From Bacteroidales bacterium UBA1797 (GTDB taxonomy: Bacteria; Bacteroidota; Bacteroidia; Bacteroidales; VadinHA17): 64,000 bases of DNA. The stretch's first letter is position 1, and every line of letters begins with the position of its first letter. The stretch is from contig DCFT01000183.1 in the NCBI GenBank assembly GCA_002319885.1, forward strand, positions 7,097 to 71,096, written 5' to 3'. The translations under genes were made by a program, and so were the position numbers. Below, in pieces: positions 25,720 through 33,519 of this stretch. The notes under the pieces are model-generated. The model was not told where the DNA came from, made no database searches, and saw nothing but the letters and a program-made list of their open reading frames with translations.

Positions 25720-25727
25720 TATTTTTG
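25720..25727 (+). promoter_or_regulatory. Bacteroidota -7 element TATTTTTG before glutamine synthetase
   Basis: TATTTTTG matches TAnnTTTG and lies 25 bases before the glnA ATG. A TTTG at 25690 is too far upstream to be the ideal -33 box. No GG-N10-GC motif was found in this gap. Confidence 0.45.
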
Positions 25728-25752
25728 TTGCCTTAATAAAAATTAACACCGG

Positions 25753-27261
25753 ATGACAAAGAATAACGATATTATCATGAACCAGAATGAACTGGTTCAG
25801 TTTCTTAAAAAACCATCAAAGGATTTTACAAGGGATGACATAATTAGGTTTATTGAAGCAAAAGGCATCGCCATGCTGAACTTCAGGTATGTAGGAGATG
25901 ATGGTAAACTTAAATCACTCAATTTTGTTCCTTTCAGCAGGGATCATCTTGAATCAATCCTTACTGCCGGAGAGCGTGTTGATGGATCGAGTTTATTTTC
26001 CTTCATTGAGTCGGGCGCCAGCGATTTATATGTAATACCCCGTTACAGAACAGCTTTTGTAAACCCCTTTACAGAGAGTCCAACCCTCGAAATTCTTTGT
26101 TCTTTTTATAATAGTGATGGGAAACCCCTCGAAAGCGCTCCCGAGTATATTCTCAGGAAAGCATATTCACGTTTTATTGAAAAAACCGGGTTTAAATTTA
26201 AAGCCTTTGGCGAGCTTGAATATTATATAAAATCAATTCATGATGATCTTTATCCTCTTCTTGATCAGAAAGGCTATCATCAGTCAAAACCATTTGCAAA
26301 ATTTGAGGATCTCCGGATTGAAGCACTTGAGCTCTGTGCCAAAGCAGGATGCAGGATCAAATACGGTCATTCCGAAGTCGGGAGTTTTTCAAAAGATGGT
26401 GAGGATTTTGAACAGCATGAGATTGAGTTTCTGCCAGTAGAAATAGATGAAGCTGTTGATCAGCTTCTTATTGCCAAGTGGATTATACGGATACTGGGTT
26501 CAGAATATGGTGTTGAAGTAAGCTTTGCACCAAAGATCACTGTTGGGAAGGCTGGTTCAGGGATGCATATACATATGATGCTCGAAAAGGATGGTGTGAA
26601 CATGATGGTTGAGAACGGCAAACTGAGTAATGTTGCTAAAAAAATGATAGCTGGAATTCTTGATCTTTCCAAATCACTGACAGCTTTTGGAAATACTATA
26701 CCCACATCTTACCTGCGTCTTGTACCACATCAGGAAGCACCAACTAATATCTGCTGGGGCGATAGAAACCGGTCCGTTCTTATTCGGGTCCCACTTGGTT
26801 GGAACGGAGCCACGGATATGATAAAAGATGCAAATCCGGCCGACCATACAGACTATGAGGATATGCCTTCAAAACAAACGGTAGAGATCAGATCCCCCGA
26901 TGGATCAGCTGATATACACAAACTCTTTGCTGGTCTGGTAATTGCCGCTGAGCATGGTCTGGAAATGGATAATGCACTGAAGAAAGCCGGTGAACTTTAT
27001 GTTGATTATAATATCTTTAAGGATCAGGATAAAAAAAATAAGAAAAACCTTGAGTCATTGCCTGCTTCGTGCTGGGAATCAGCGGAATGTCTTATATCCC
27101 AGAGAGCTTTCTTTGAAAAAGACGGCATCTTTCCTGCCGGTGTAATTGATAATGTTGTTACCAGGCTGAAAGCTTTTGATGACAAAGGTTTAAGCGAGAA
27201 ATTGTATAACAAAAATGAAGAGATAAGCCGCCTTGTTACGAAGTTTCTTCATTGTAGCTGA
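25753..27261 (+). CDS. glnA: Glutamine synthetase (type I-like)
   Basis: Cytoplasmic enzyme of 502 residues that makes glutamine from glutamate, ammonia and ATP. The N-terminal beta-grasp domain is followed by the catalytic domain. Visible motifs are AGERVDGSSLFSF, FGELEYYI with a metal-binding glutamate, HEIEFLP, the GSGMHIHM segment at about residue 268, YLRLVPHQEAPTNICWGDRN with RSVLIRVP, and VEIRSPDGSADIH. It is longer than the classic 440-470-residue enzyme. The region where the enterobacterial adenylylated tyrosine (NLYDLPPE) lies is replaced by an unrelated lysine-rich stretch (KDQDKKNKKNLESLP). Regulation by adenylylation is therefore unlikely. It closes the nitrogen island, downstream of P-II and AmtB. 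The last 26 bases overlap the convergent BrkB gene. Confidence 0.93.
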   Translation: MTKNNDIIMNQNELVQFLKKPSKDFTRDDIIRFIEAKGIAMLNFRYVGDDGKLKSLNFVPFSRDHLESILTAGERVDGSSLFSFIESGASDLYVIPRYRTAFVNPFTESPTLEILCSFYNSDGKPLESAPEYILRKAYSRFIEKTGFKFKAFGELEYYIKSIHDDLYPLLDQKGYHQSKPFAKFEDLRIEALELCAKAGCRIKYGHSEVGSFSKDGEDFEQHEIEFLPVEIDEAVDQLLIAKWIIRILGSEYGVEVSFAPKITVGKAGSGMHIHMMLEKDGVNMMVENGKLSNVAKKMIAGILDLSKSLTAFGNTIPTSYLRLVPHQEAPTNICWGDRNRSVLIRVPLGWNGATDMIKDANPADHTDYEDMPSKQTVEIRSPDGSADIHKLFAGLVIAAEHGLEMDNALKKAGELYVDYNIFKDQDKKNKKNLESLPASCWESAECLISQRAFFEKDGIFPAGVIDNVVTRLKAFDDKGLSEKLYNKNEEISRLVTKFLHCS

Positions 27262-28180
27262 TAGAAGACAGTGTTTCCCTGTCTTTAGATCGTGCGTCAA
27301 TAATACTAACATTCAGTTCAAACCCTATAAGAATAGCTATTGAGTTAAGATATAGCCAGATAAGTATGACCATAAGCGTCCCTGCAGAGCCGTATAGTTT
27401 GTTATACTGGCCGAAATTATTTACATATGCAGAGAAGCCTAGCGATGTAAGAATAAACAATATTGTAGCAAGGGTTGATCCTGGCGAAAAAAACTTAAAA
27501 CCTGTTTTCTTTGCAGGTGCAAAATAATATAGGAAGGAAATGGCCATGAAAAGCAGTATTATTACCACGATCCATTTAAGGAATATAAGAAAATAAATTA
27601 CAAAGTGTCTTTTAATAATATGAAGAGCAACTAGTTGGTTTACTGTGATCTTCCCGAAAATTACCAGAAATCCAGCTGTTGCAATCATGAAAATGACAAT
27701 AAGCAGTAATACAACTGAGATCTTACGCTGATTCACCCATGATCGGGATTTAAATGTATGAGCAGAAACAACAAATGCGTGAATTATAGCATGTATTCCA
27801 TTAGTTGAGAAGATGATTGTTGCTATAAACATAAAAAGTAACAGTCCTCTGCTTTTGTGAGTAACTATATCTATAATTGTTGTCTCAAGGAAATTGAAAG
27901 CATTGGAAGGAAGTATGTTCTCAAAAAGTTTGATAAGTTCCTGCTGAAAATTGGGAATCGGAACGAAAGGAATGAGAGTGAAAAGAAAAATTGAGGCAGG
28001 AAGCAATGCCAAAAGAAGATTGAAAGCTATTGATGAAGCTCTTGTTACAAGAACTCCTTTCCGGAATCCTTTTATTACAAAGGTTATAACCTGACTTATA
28101 GGAACACCGTCAAAACCGGGCAAAACGAGTTTCCTGATTTTTCCTTTGTCGTTTGATAAGGTGATTTCCTTCAGGTTCAT
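27236..28180 (-). CDS. YihY/virulence factor BrkB family membrane protein
   Basis: Inner-membrane protein of 314 residues in the YihY/BrkB family, once mislabelled as ribonuclease BN. Six membrane segments are visible, at about 44-68, 108-130, 152-172, 190-215, 226-246 and 262-284. The family core TRASSIAFNLLLALLPASIFLFTLIPF is present near the N-terminus, and the conserved YGSAGTLMVILIWLYLNSIAILIGFELN near the C-terminus. The molecular function is not established. The gene directly follows nadC (three bases apart) on the same strand, so it is likely in the DUF4783-nadC operon. Its 3' end overlaps glnA by 26 bases. Confidence 0.9.
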   Translation of the reverse strand: MNLKEITLSNDKGKIRKLVLPGFDGVPISQVITFVIKGFRKGVLVTRASSIAFNLLLALLPASIFLFTLIPFVPIPNFQQELIKLFENILPSNAFNFLETTIIDIVTHKSRGLLLFMFIATIIFSTNGIHAIIHAFVVSAHTFKSRSWVNQRKISVVLLLIVIFMIATAGFLVIFGKITVNQLVALHIIKRHFVIYFLIFLKWIVVIILLFMAISFLYYFAPAKKTGFKFFSPGSTLATILFILTSLGFSAYVNNFGQYNKLYGSAGTLMVILIWLYLNSIAILIGFELNVSIIDARSKDRETLSSISYNEETS

Positions 28181-28183
28181 TTT

Positions 28184-29026
28184 TTATATGGCTTTAAGAC
28201 TCATATCCAAACTTTTGATATGATGGGTAAGAGCACCTACGGAAATAAAATCAACTCCGCATTCTGCATAAGATCTTACTGTTTTAAGGTCAATTCCACC
28301 TGATGATTCTGTTTCATACCTGCCTGAAATCTCTTTAACTGCCTCGAGAGTGTCAGCAACACTGAAGTTGTCAAGCATGATTCTATCTATACCGCCAACA
28401 GCAAGTATTTTCCTTACATCCTCCAATGATCTTGCTTCTATTTCCACCTTGAGGTTCATTTTTTTCATTTTCAGGTAGTACCGGGTCTTATTGATTGCTT
28501 TTTCAATGCCTCCTGCATAATCGATATGATTATCTTTAATCATGATCATATCGTAAAGACCCATCCTGTGATTCATTCCACCACCAATCCTTACAGCTTC
28601 CTTTTCAAGAAATCTGAATCCAGGTGTAGTTTTGCGCGTATCGAGAATCCTGGTTTTAAGTCCTTTTAGCTGAACAGTATATTCATGTGCGACAGTAGCG
28701 ATTCCACTCATTCTTTGCATGATGTTCAAAACTAACCGTTCTGATTTAAGAATTGATTGCTGGCGGCCTGAGATATAGAAAGCAATATCTCCAGGCTCAA
28801 CGCTGTCACCATCGGCCAAGATGAGATCTATGACCAGATCTTTATCAATAATAGAAAAGAGCATTTGGGCTACCATTATGCCGGCCAGTATCCCTTTCTC
28901 TTTAATAAGGAGTTTTGCCTTTCCATTAGTATCAACCGGAATGCAGGCCAGGGAAGTGTGATCACCATCCCCTAAATCCTCAGCAAGGCTTTTTAAGATG
29001 AATTCCTTCAGAATTCTATTTTCCAT
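28184..29026 (-). CDS. nadC: Nicotinate-nucleotide pyrophosphorylase (quinolinate phosphoribosyltransferase)
   Basis: Enzyme of 280 residues of the de novo NAD pathway; it converts quinolinate and PRPP to nicotinate mononucleotide with loss of CO2. Motifs include EDLGDGDHTS near the N-terminus, NIMQRMSGIAT, RKTTPGFRFLEKEAVRIGGG and the HRMGLYDMIMIKDNH substrate-binding segment. Also seen are VEIEARSLED, IMLDNFS and FISVGALTH with the barrel glycine. The ATG at 29026 is preferred over an in-frame TTG at 29038; it overlaps the end of the DUF4783 gene by 11 bases, which suggests coupling. nadA and nadB are not in the window. Confidence 0.95.
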   Translation of the reverse strand: MENRILKEFILKSLAEDLGDGDHTSLACIPVDTNGKAKLLIKEKGILAGIMVAQMLFSIIDKDLVIDLILADGDSVEPGDIAFYISGRQQSILKSERLVLNIMQRMSGIATVAHEYTVQLKGLKTRILDTRKTTPGFRFLEKEAVRIGGGMNHRMGLYDMIMIKDNHIDYAGGIEKAINKTRYYLKMKKMNLKVEIEARSLEDVRKILAVGGIDRIMLDNFSVADTLEAVKEISGRYETESSGGIDLKTVRSYAECGVDFISVGALTHHIKSLDMSLKAI

Positions 29027-29420
29027 TGTCAGATTCAATACGTATCTGATGTATCAGTAATTCCTGGTCAACCTTCTTCAGAAGGAAATACACACGAAAG
29101 TCGCCCTTTTCAGTTTTAAGATTACCAATTGCATATTGGGCATCATTTTTCGCACCCTGATGCCGTATAGTAAAATCTTTAGTCTGATACTCCGTAAAAA
29201 AGTCCTTTAAGATGGTTTCAGCTACATTTTTTTTATAGAAATCTTCTTTATCGAGCAGGAGAAGTTCTATTGTAGAATTCATATACTTTGATAATTCGAC
29301 CGCATTGCCTGCCTTAATAGCTATTGCAATCCCCTCTGGTATCTTTGCCTCGTCCTGGGCAGTTGCTGTAAGACTGCTTAAGGCTATTAATACTACCGGA
29401 ATAATATTTACGGATTTCAT
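29016..29420 (-). CDS. DUF4783 family exported protein
   Basis: Small exported protein of 134 residues. The signal peptide VNIIPVVLIALSSLTATAQ is followed by a compact NTF2-like-looking alpha/beta domain (IAIAIKAGNAVELSKYMN, ETILKDFF, FTIRHQGA, FRVYFLLKK). This matches DUF4783 proteins, which commonly sit directly upstream of nadC in Bacteroidota. The function is unknown. It overlaps nadC by 11 bases, and a TAnnTTTG promoter element lies 45 bases upstream, so it is the first gene of a DUF4783-nadC-brkB operon. Confidence 0.85.
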   Translation of the reverse strand: MKSVNIIPVVLIALSSLTATAQDEAKIPEGIAIAIKAGNAVELSKYMNSTIELLLLDKEDFYKKNVAETILKDFFTEYQTKDFTIRHQGAKNDAQYAIGNLKTEKGDFRVYFLLKKVDQELLIHQIRIESDNGK

Positions 29421-29464
29421 ATCGGTTCAGTTTAAATATTGCGGACAATTACGTCAGTGCACTA

Positions 29465-29472
29465 CAAATTTA
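29465..29472 (-). promoter_or_regulatory. Bacteroidota -7 element TAAATTTG before DUF4783-nadC
   Basis: Minus-strand TAAATTTG, a perfect TAnnTTTG match 45 bases before the DUF4783 start. The remainder of the roughly 290-base gap up to 29715 is AT-rich with no other gene I would support. Confidence 0.5.
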
Positions 29473-29714
29473 ATACTTATTTGATTATGAAAGATGTTTA
29501 TGACTTATTTACTGTTTTATCCTTACCTCATACTTTTTTAAAATTTTTATGCTTTTTGGCTGATTTGTACATTTTGTGGGGTGAAAAAAAGTATTTAAAG
29601 GCAGATTCTATATGTTTTTTTAGATATGTTTTAAGAATTTCTTAAATTTTTATTAACAGTTGCGAATTGAAAAAAAAATTAAAATTGCTGTTGGAACAGA
29701 AAATCATTAAAATC

Positions 29715-30884
29715 ATGAAAAAATTGCTTTTTTCACAAAGGACAAACTTCATAAGCTTGTTATTATTCCTTTTACCCGGTATCTTGATCACAAATGCATC
29801 CCCGTCTCTGACAACCGGGAATAGTGTTGCAATGTATACTCCTTATACTAAAATTTCTGTCCCGCCGGGAGAATCGATCAATTTCGCAATCGATCTTATA
29901 AATAACAGCAGTGAAATTCAGAAGGTTGACATTTCTGTATCAGGTCTTCCGCATAACTGGAATTATGTTTTAAAAGCGGGCGGATGGAAGGTCAGCCAGA
30001 TTGCAGTGCTTCCCGGAGGAAAACAAACACTTTCTCTCCTGGTAGATGTTCCTTTACAGGTAAATAAAGGCAGTTATCATTTTAAGGTGGAAGCAAAAGG
30101 TTATGATTCTCTGCCAATCACAGTGACTGTTTCCGAGCAAGGTACCTTTAAAACTGAGTTTACGGCTATGCAATCAAACCTGCAAGGCGCAACCACTTCT
30201 AATTTTTCCTATGAAACTCAGATTAAAAATCTTACTGCTGATAATCAGAATTACTCATTAAATGCTTCTGCTCCTCCGGGATGGGTAGTGACATTCAATG
30301 TTGATTATAAACAGGTTTCTTCGGTAAGTATTGATGCAAATCACGCAAAAGGCGTTAAAATAAATGTTGTACCACCTTTGGAAACAAAAGGCGGTTTGTA
30401 TAAAATTCTTATAAACGCAGGGACGACTTCGACTTCTGCCAATCTTGAACTTGAAACTGTAATAACAGGATCTTATAACATGGTGCTGACAACACCAACA
30501 GGTTTATTGAGTGACAATATTTCAGAAGGGGAAGAGAAAAAGATCAACCTTCTTGTAAAAAATACCGGTACTGCTGAATTTAAAGATATCAAGCTGAATT
30601 CTTCAGCACCTGTCAACTGGGAAGTCACTTTTGATCCAAAGGTAGTAGAGAAGCTGGAACCGGGTGAATCGGCACAGGTTGTTGCAACAATCAAAGTTGC
30701 AAAAAAAACAATTGCCGGAGATTATGTCACCAGATTTGAAGCAAACGGGAATGGGATAAATACAAAAGCTGAATTCAGAATATCTGTTAAAACCCCTTTA
30801 TTCGTAGGATGGCTGGGAATAATGATAATTTTAATTGTATTCTTAGGGGTGTTCTATCTGTTCAGAAAGTATGGAAGGAGGTAA
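29715..30884 (+). CDS. NEW3-domain membrane-anchored protein
   Basis: Exported protein of 389 residues. The signal peptide (FISLLLFLLPGILITNA) is followed by three or four Ig-like NEW3-type units, each with a GxSxxFxxxxxN or PPGW(V)V-like pattern: PPGESINFAIDLINNSS, LPHNWNYVLKAGGWK, APPGWVVTFNVDYK and APVNWEVTFDPKVVEKLEPGE. A single C-terminal helix (about 360-383, GWLGIMIILIVFLGVFYLF) and a short basic tail (RKYGRR) anchor it with the Ig domains outside. The ATG at 29715 gives a proper signal; an upstream TTG at 29667 would add a lysine-rich stretch. It is followed after three bases by an ABC ATPase and then a permease. A substrate-binding or envelope-sensing role for that transporter is inferred. 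Confidence 0.8.
   Translation: MKKLLFSQRTNFISLLLFLLPGILITNASPSLTTGNSVAMYTPYTKISVPPGESINFAIDLINNSSEIQKVDISVSGLPHNWNYVLKAGGWKVSQIAVLPGGKQTLSLLVDVPLQVNKGSYHFKVEAKGYDSLPITVTVSEQGTFKTEFTAMQSNLQGATTSNFSYETQIKNLTADNQNYSLNASAPPGWVVTFNVDYKQVSSVSIDANHAKGVKINVVPPLETKGGLYKILINAGTTSTSANLELETVITGSYNMVLTTPTGLLSDNISEGEEKKINLLVKNTGTAEFKDIKLNSSAPVNWEVTFDPKVVEKLEPGESAQVVATIKVAKKTIAGDYVTRFEANGNGINTKAEFRISVKTPLFVGWLGIMIILIVFLGVFYLFRKYGRR
30875..30881 (+). promoter_or_regulatory. Strong Shine-Dalgarno AAGGAGG deciding a GTG start
   Basis: AAGGAGG ends six bases before the GTG at 30888. Such a full anti-16S match is unusual in this window and supports the GTG as the true start. It overlaps the last codons and stop of the NEW3 gene. 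Confidence 0.75.
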
Positions 30885-30887
30885 GCC

Positions 30888-31874
30888 GTGAGCCGGAATA
30901 TTATTGAGCTTGAAGAACTGACAAAAAAATATGGTTCTGTCAGTGTTGTTGATCGTCTCAACCTGTCTATCGCAAAGGGTGAAGTTTTTGGTTTACTGGG
31001 GCCTAATGGAGCCGGAAAGTCGACAACAATCCTTATGATGCTAGGGCTGATAGAACCAACTTCCGGAAGGATAATGGTATGCGATATTGATTCTACCCGC
31101 AATCCTATTGAAGTTAAAAAGATAGTTGGTTATCTGCCTGAAGATGTAAGGTTTTATGACGACCTCACCGGATTAGAAAACCTTATCTATACCGCCAGGC
31201 TAAATCATATATCTGTCAAAGAAGCTGACCAAAAAGCCAGGGAACTTCTCGAACGTGTCGGCATGACTGAAGAAGCAGATAAAAAGGCAGGTAAATATTC
31301 GCGTGGTATGCGCCAAAGACTCGGATTAGCTGATGTACTGATTAAAGATCCGCATCTAATAATTCTTGATGAACCTACATTGGGTATCGATCCCCGCGGA
31401 GTGATGGAATTCCTGGAATTAATCTTAAAATTAAAAAAAGAACAGGAGCTCACGGTAGTTCTTTCGTCACACAATCTTCACCAGGTTCAGAAAATTTGCA
31501 ACAGAGTCGGATTGTTTGTCAATGGTAAATTATTGGCTGAAGGAGATATCTCTTCACTTTCACAGAAGCTATTTTCTGATGAGACTTTTATTATCGAAGC
31601 AGGGATATCACTTGATTCTTTCGATGAAGCAGATTCTTTAAAAGTCGCTAAAAACATGGACATGTTATTGGAGAAACTTAAAAACATTCGCGGTGTGATT
31701 TCAATTAATGTGAGAGATAATGTTCTTCGTATTGGCTGTTCCGGAGACTTGTCTCCGGCGATAGCAAAGATAATTATTGATTCGGGTGCCGGTTTAAGCT
31801 TCCTGCATAAGAAAGAGTACGGTCTTGATGAAATTTATAACCGTTATTTCGAAGGAGATGCAAATCATGAATAA
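30888..31874 (+). CDS. ABC transporter ATP-binding protein (ABC-2 type)
   Basis: ATPase of 328 residues of an ABC-2 type exporter. Walker A is GPNGAGKST at 38-46, the signature is YSRGMRQRLGLA, Walker B is HLIILDEPTLGIDPRG, and the switch histidine is in VVLSSHNLHQV. The Q-loop reads VGYLPEDVRFYDDLTG. After the core comes a C-terminal extension of about 90 residues, as in gliding/NosF-like and bacitracin-type ATPases. The start is a GTG supported by a strong ribosome-binding site. The stop overlaps the permease ATG by eight bases. The substrate is unknown. Confidence 0.93.
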   Translation: MSRNIIELEELTKKYGSVSVVDRLNLSIAKGEVFGLLGPNGAGKSTTILMMLGLIEPTSGRIMVCDIDSTRNPIEVKKIVGYLPEDVRFYDDLTGLENLIYTARLNHISVKEADQKARELLERVGMTEEADKKAGKYSRGMRQRLGLADVLIKDPHLIILDEPTLGIDPRGVMEFLELILKLKKEQELTVVLSSHNLHQVQKICNRVGLFVNGKLLAEGDISSLSQKLFSDETFIIEAGISLDSFDEADSLKVAKNMDMLLEKLKNIRGVISINVRDNVLRIGCSGDLSPAIAKIIIDSGAGLSFLHKKEYGLDEIYNRYFEGDANHE

Positions 31875-32853
31875 GATGCGGATAAGATCGCAACAGGAAA
31901 AGAAATTAACACATCCTTTCCTGGTGATTGTAAATAAGGAAATTTCAGACCATATAAATAGCTGGCGTTTTATTATACTGATAGTTATAATTGGTCTTAC
32001 ATGCTTTGGTTCTTTGTATACGGCTTTAACTAATATAGGTAAGGTTGTGGAGACTCCTGGCCATAATAATTCATTTCTATTTCTCAACTTATTTACCCTG
32101 TCGGATGGTACAATGCCTTCATTCGTGGTTTTCATCAGCTTCCTCGGCCCTTTGCTAGGCATCAGCCTTGGATTTGATGCTATTAATTCAGAACAGAACA
32201 GGGGAACTCTCAGCCGTATCATGGCTCAACCCATTCATCGTGACTATTTGTTGAATGCTAAGTTTTTAGCTGCTCTGGTAGTGATCAGCATTATGTTTTT
32301 TGCATTGGGTTTTCTTGTAATGGGATTCGGTATTCTTACTATCGGAATTCCTCCGACGCCGGAAGAGTTTTTACGCGTTGTTTTTTTCATTCTGGTCAGC
32401 ATTCTGTACGTGGCTTTCTGGCTGAACCTGTCGATTCTTCTTTCAATACAATTCCGTCAGACTGCTACTTCGGCTCTTGCTTGTATTGCAGCATGGTTAT
32501 TTTTTACTGTATTCTTCCATTTAATAGTAAATTTGATTTCCAAAGCTAATATGCCTGCCGAAACTGCTTCTGCACAACAAATTATTGATTATCAAAAATT
32601 TGTATTGAATTTATTAAGGATTGAACCAGGCAGACTTTACAATGAAGCCACAACAACTCTACTTATGCCGACAATCCATAGTCTGGGTCCATTGAGTATG
32701 GAACAGATACATGGAGCTATTCCAGGCCTCTTGCCTTTAGGACAGAGCATAATGCTTGTATGGCCCCAGCTTACAGGTCTGATTGCTGCCACAACTATAT
32801 GTTTTGGCTTGTCTTACTTTTCTTTTATGAAAAAAGAGATTCGTTCAAGATAA
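31867..32853 (+). CDS. ABC-2 type permease (NosY-like)
   Basis: Permease of 328 residues with about six membrane helices: about 40-62, 88-110, 140-165, 176-198, 207-230 and 292-315. The motif GFDAINSEQNRGTLSRIMAQPIHR is typical of ABC-2 permeases of the NosY group (FDxxxxExxxGTLxxxLSxPxxR). The ATG at 31867 overlaps the ATPase stop; the frame opens slightly upstream to 31825. It is encoded directly with its ATPase and the NEW3 protein, so the three form one transporter. The substrate is not predictable. Confidence 0.9.
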   Translation: MNKMRIRSQQEKKLTHPFLVIVNKEISDHINSWRFIILIVIIGLTCFGSLYTALTNIGKVVETPGHNNSFLFLNLFTLSDGTMPSFVVFISFLGPLLGISLGFDAINSEQNRGTLSRIMAQPIHRDYLLNAKFLAALVVISIMFFALGFLVMGFGILTIGIPPTPEEFLRVVFFILVSILYVAFWLNLSILLSIQFRQTATSALACIAAWLFFTVFFHLIVNLISKANMPAETASAQQIIDYQKFVLNLLRIEPGRLYNEATTTLLMPTIHSLGPLSMEQIHGAIPGLLPLGQSIMLVWPQLTGLIAATTICFGLSYFSFMKKEIRSR

Positions 32854-32876
32854 CACTATAATAAGGGTTAAAATGT

Positions 32877-32912
32877 AAAGGAACGGTTTCTCGTCAAATT
32901 GTTTCCTTTTCC
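32877..32912 (+). terminator. Terminator after the NEW3-ABC operon
   Basis: AAAGGAAC and GTTTCCTTTT pair with a one-base bulge around a 16-base loop and end in a T run. It lies 24 bases after the permease stop. Confidence 0.6.
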
Positions 32913-32973
32913 TATTTCTTTGTCTGATATTGCTAAACACATATAAATATAATTACTTGAGCTGGTTATTAAT

Positions 32974-32981
32974 TATATTTG
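32974..32981 (+). promoter_or_regulatory. Bacteroidota -7 element TATATTTG before rlmH
   Basis: TATATTTG matches TAnnTTTG and lies 47 bases before the rlmH ATG. Confidence 0.45.
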
Positions 32982-33028
32982 TGTAAATAAATGACCCCGT
33001 TTTTAAATAAAAGGTCGCCTCAGAAAGC

Positions 33029-33502
33029 ATGAAAATAGCATTATTGCAGACGGGTAAAACAACTGACAGAAATATTGCAGTGTTAGTTGATCTTTATACA
33101 AATCGCATAAAAAAATATTCTGTTTTTGATGTTATTACACTTCCTGATATAAAAAATACAAAGAACATGCCTGTTCAGGAACAAAAATCCAAAGAGGCTT
33201 CCAGAATTATTCAGTTTATTACTGACGATGACTATTTAATTTTACTCGATGAAAACGGGAAAGAATTAAGAACACTGGAATTTTCCAAAGCTCTGGAGAA
33301 AATGTTTTTTCTTACAAATAAGAGGATAGTGTTTGTAATTGGCGGGCCCTGGGGCTTTTCTGAGGCTGTTTACGCCAGAGCAGATTTTAAAATGTCACTT
33401 TCAAAAATGACTTTCCCTCATCAGCTGGTACGATTATTGTTTCTTGAACAACTTTACAGGGCATTTACAATTATAAAAGGAGAACCGTATCACCATGAAT
33501 AA
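33029..33502 (+). CDS. rlmH: 23S rRNA (pseudouridine1915-N3)-methyltransferase
   Basis: SPOUT-class methyltransferase of 157 residues that methylates pseudouridine 1915 in helix 69 of 23S rRNA. Motifs are DYLILLDENGKEL, FVIGGPWGFSEAVY (SAM-binding knot) and the C-terminal MTFPHQLVRLLFLEQLYRAF closing in GEPYHHE. The length is exactly that of the family. It is 17 bases before the giant kinase gene, so the two may be co-transcribed; that link is positional only. Confidence 0.97.
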   Translation: MKIALLQTGKTTDRNIAVLVDLYTNRIKKYSVFDVITLPDIKNTKNMPVQEQKSKEASRIIQFITDDDYLILLDENGKELRTLEFSKALEKMFFLTNKRIVFVIGGPWGFSEAVYARADFKMSLSKMTFPHQLVRLLFLEQLYRAFTIIKGEPYHHE

Positions 33503-33519
33503 GATGTGATCATTTTGTT

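Noticed and set aside
29439..29645. Open frame of 68 codons between DUF4783 and the NEW3 gene
   Set aside because: It lies in AT-rich intergenic DNA, overlaps the minus-strand promoter of DUF4783 and has no recognisable protein character.
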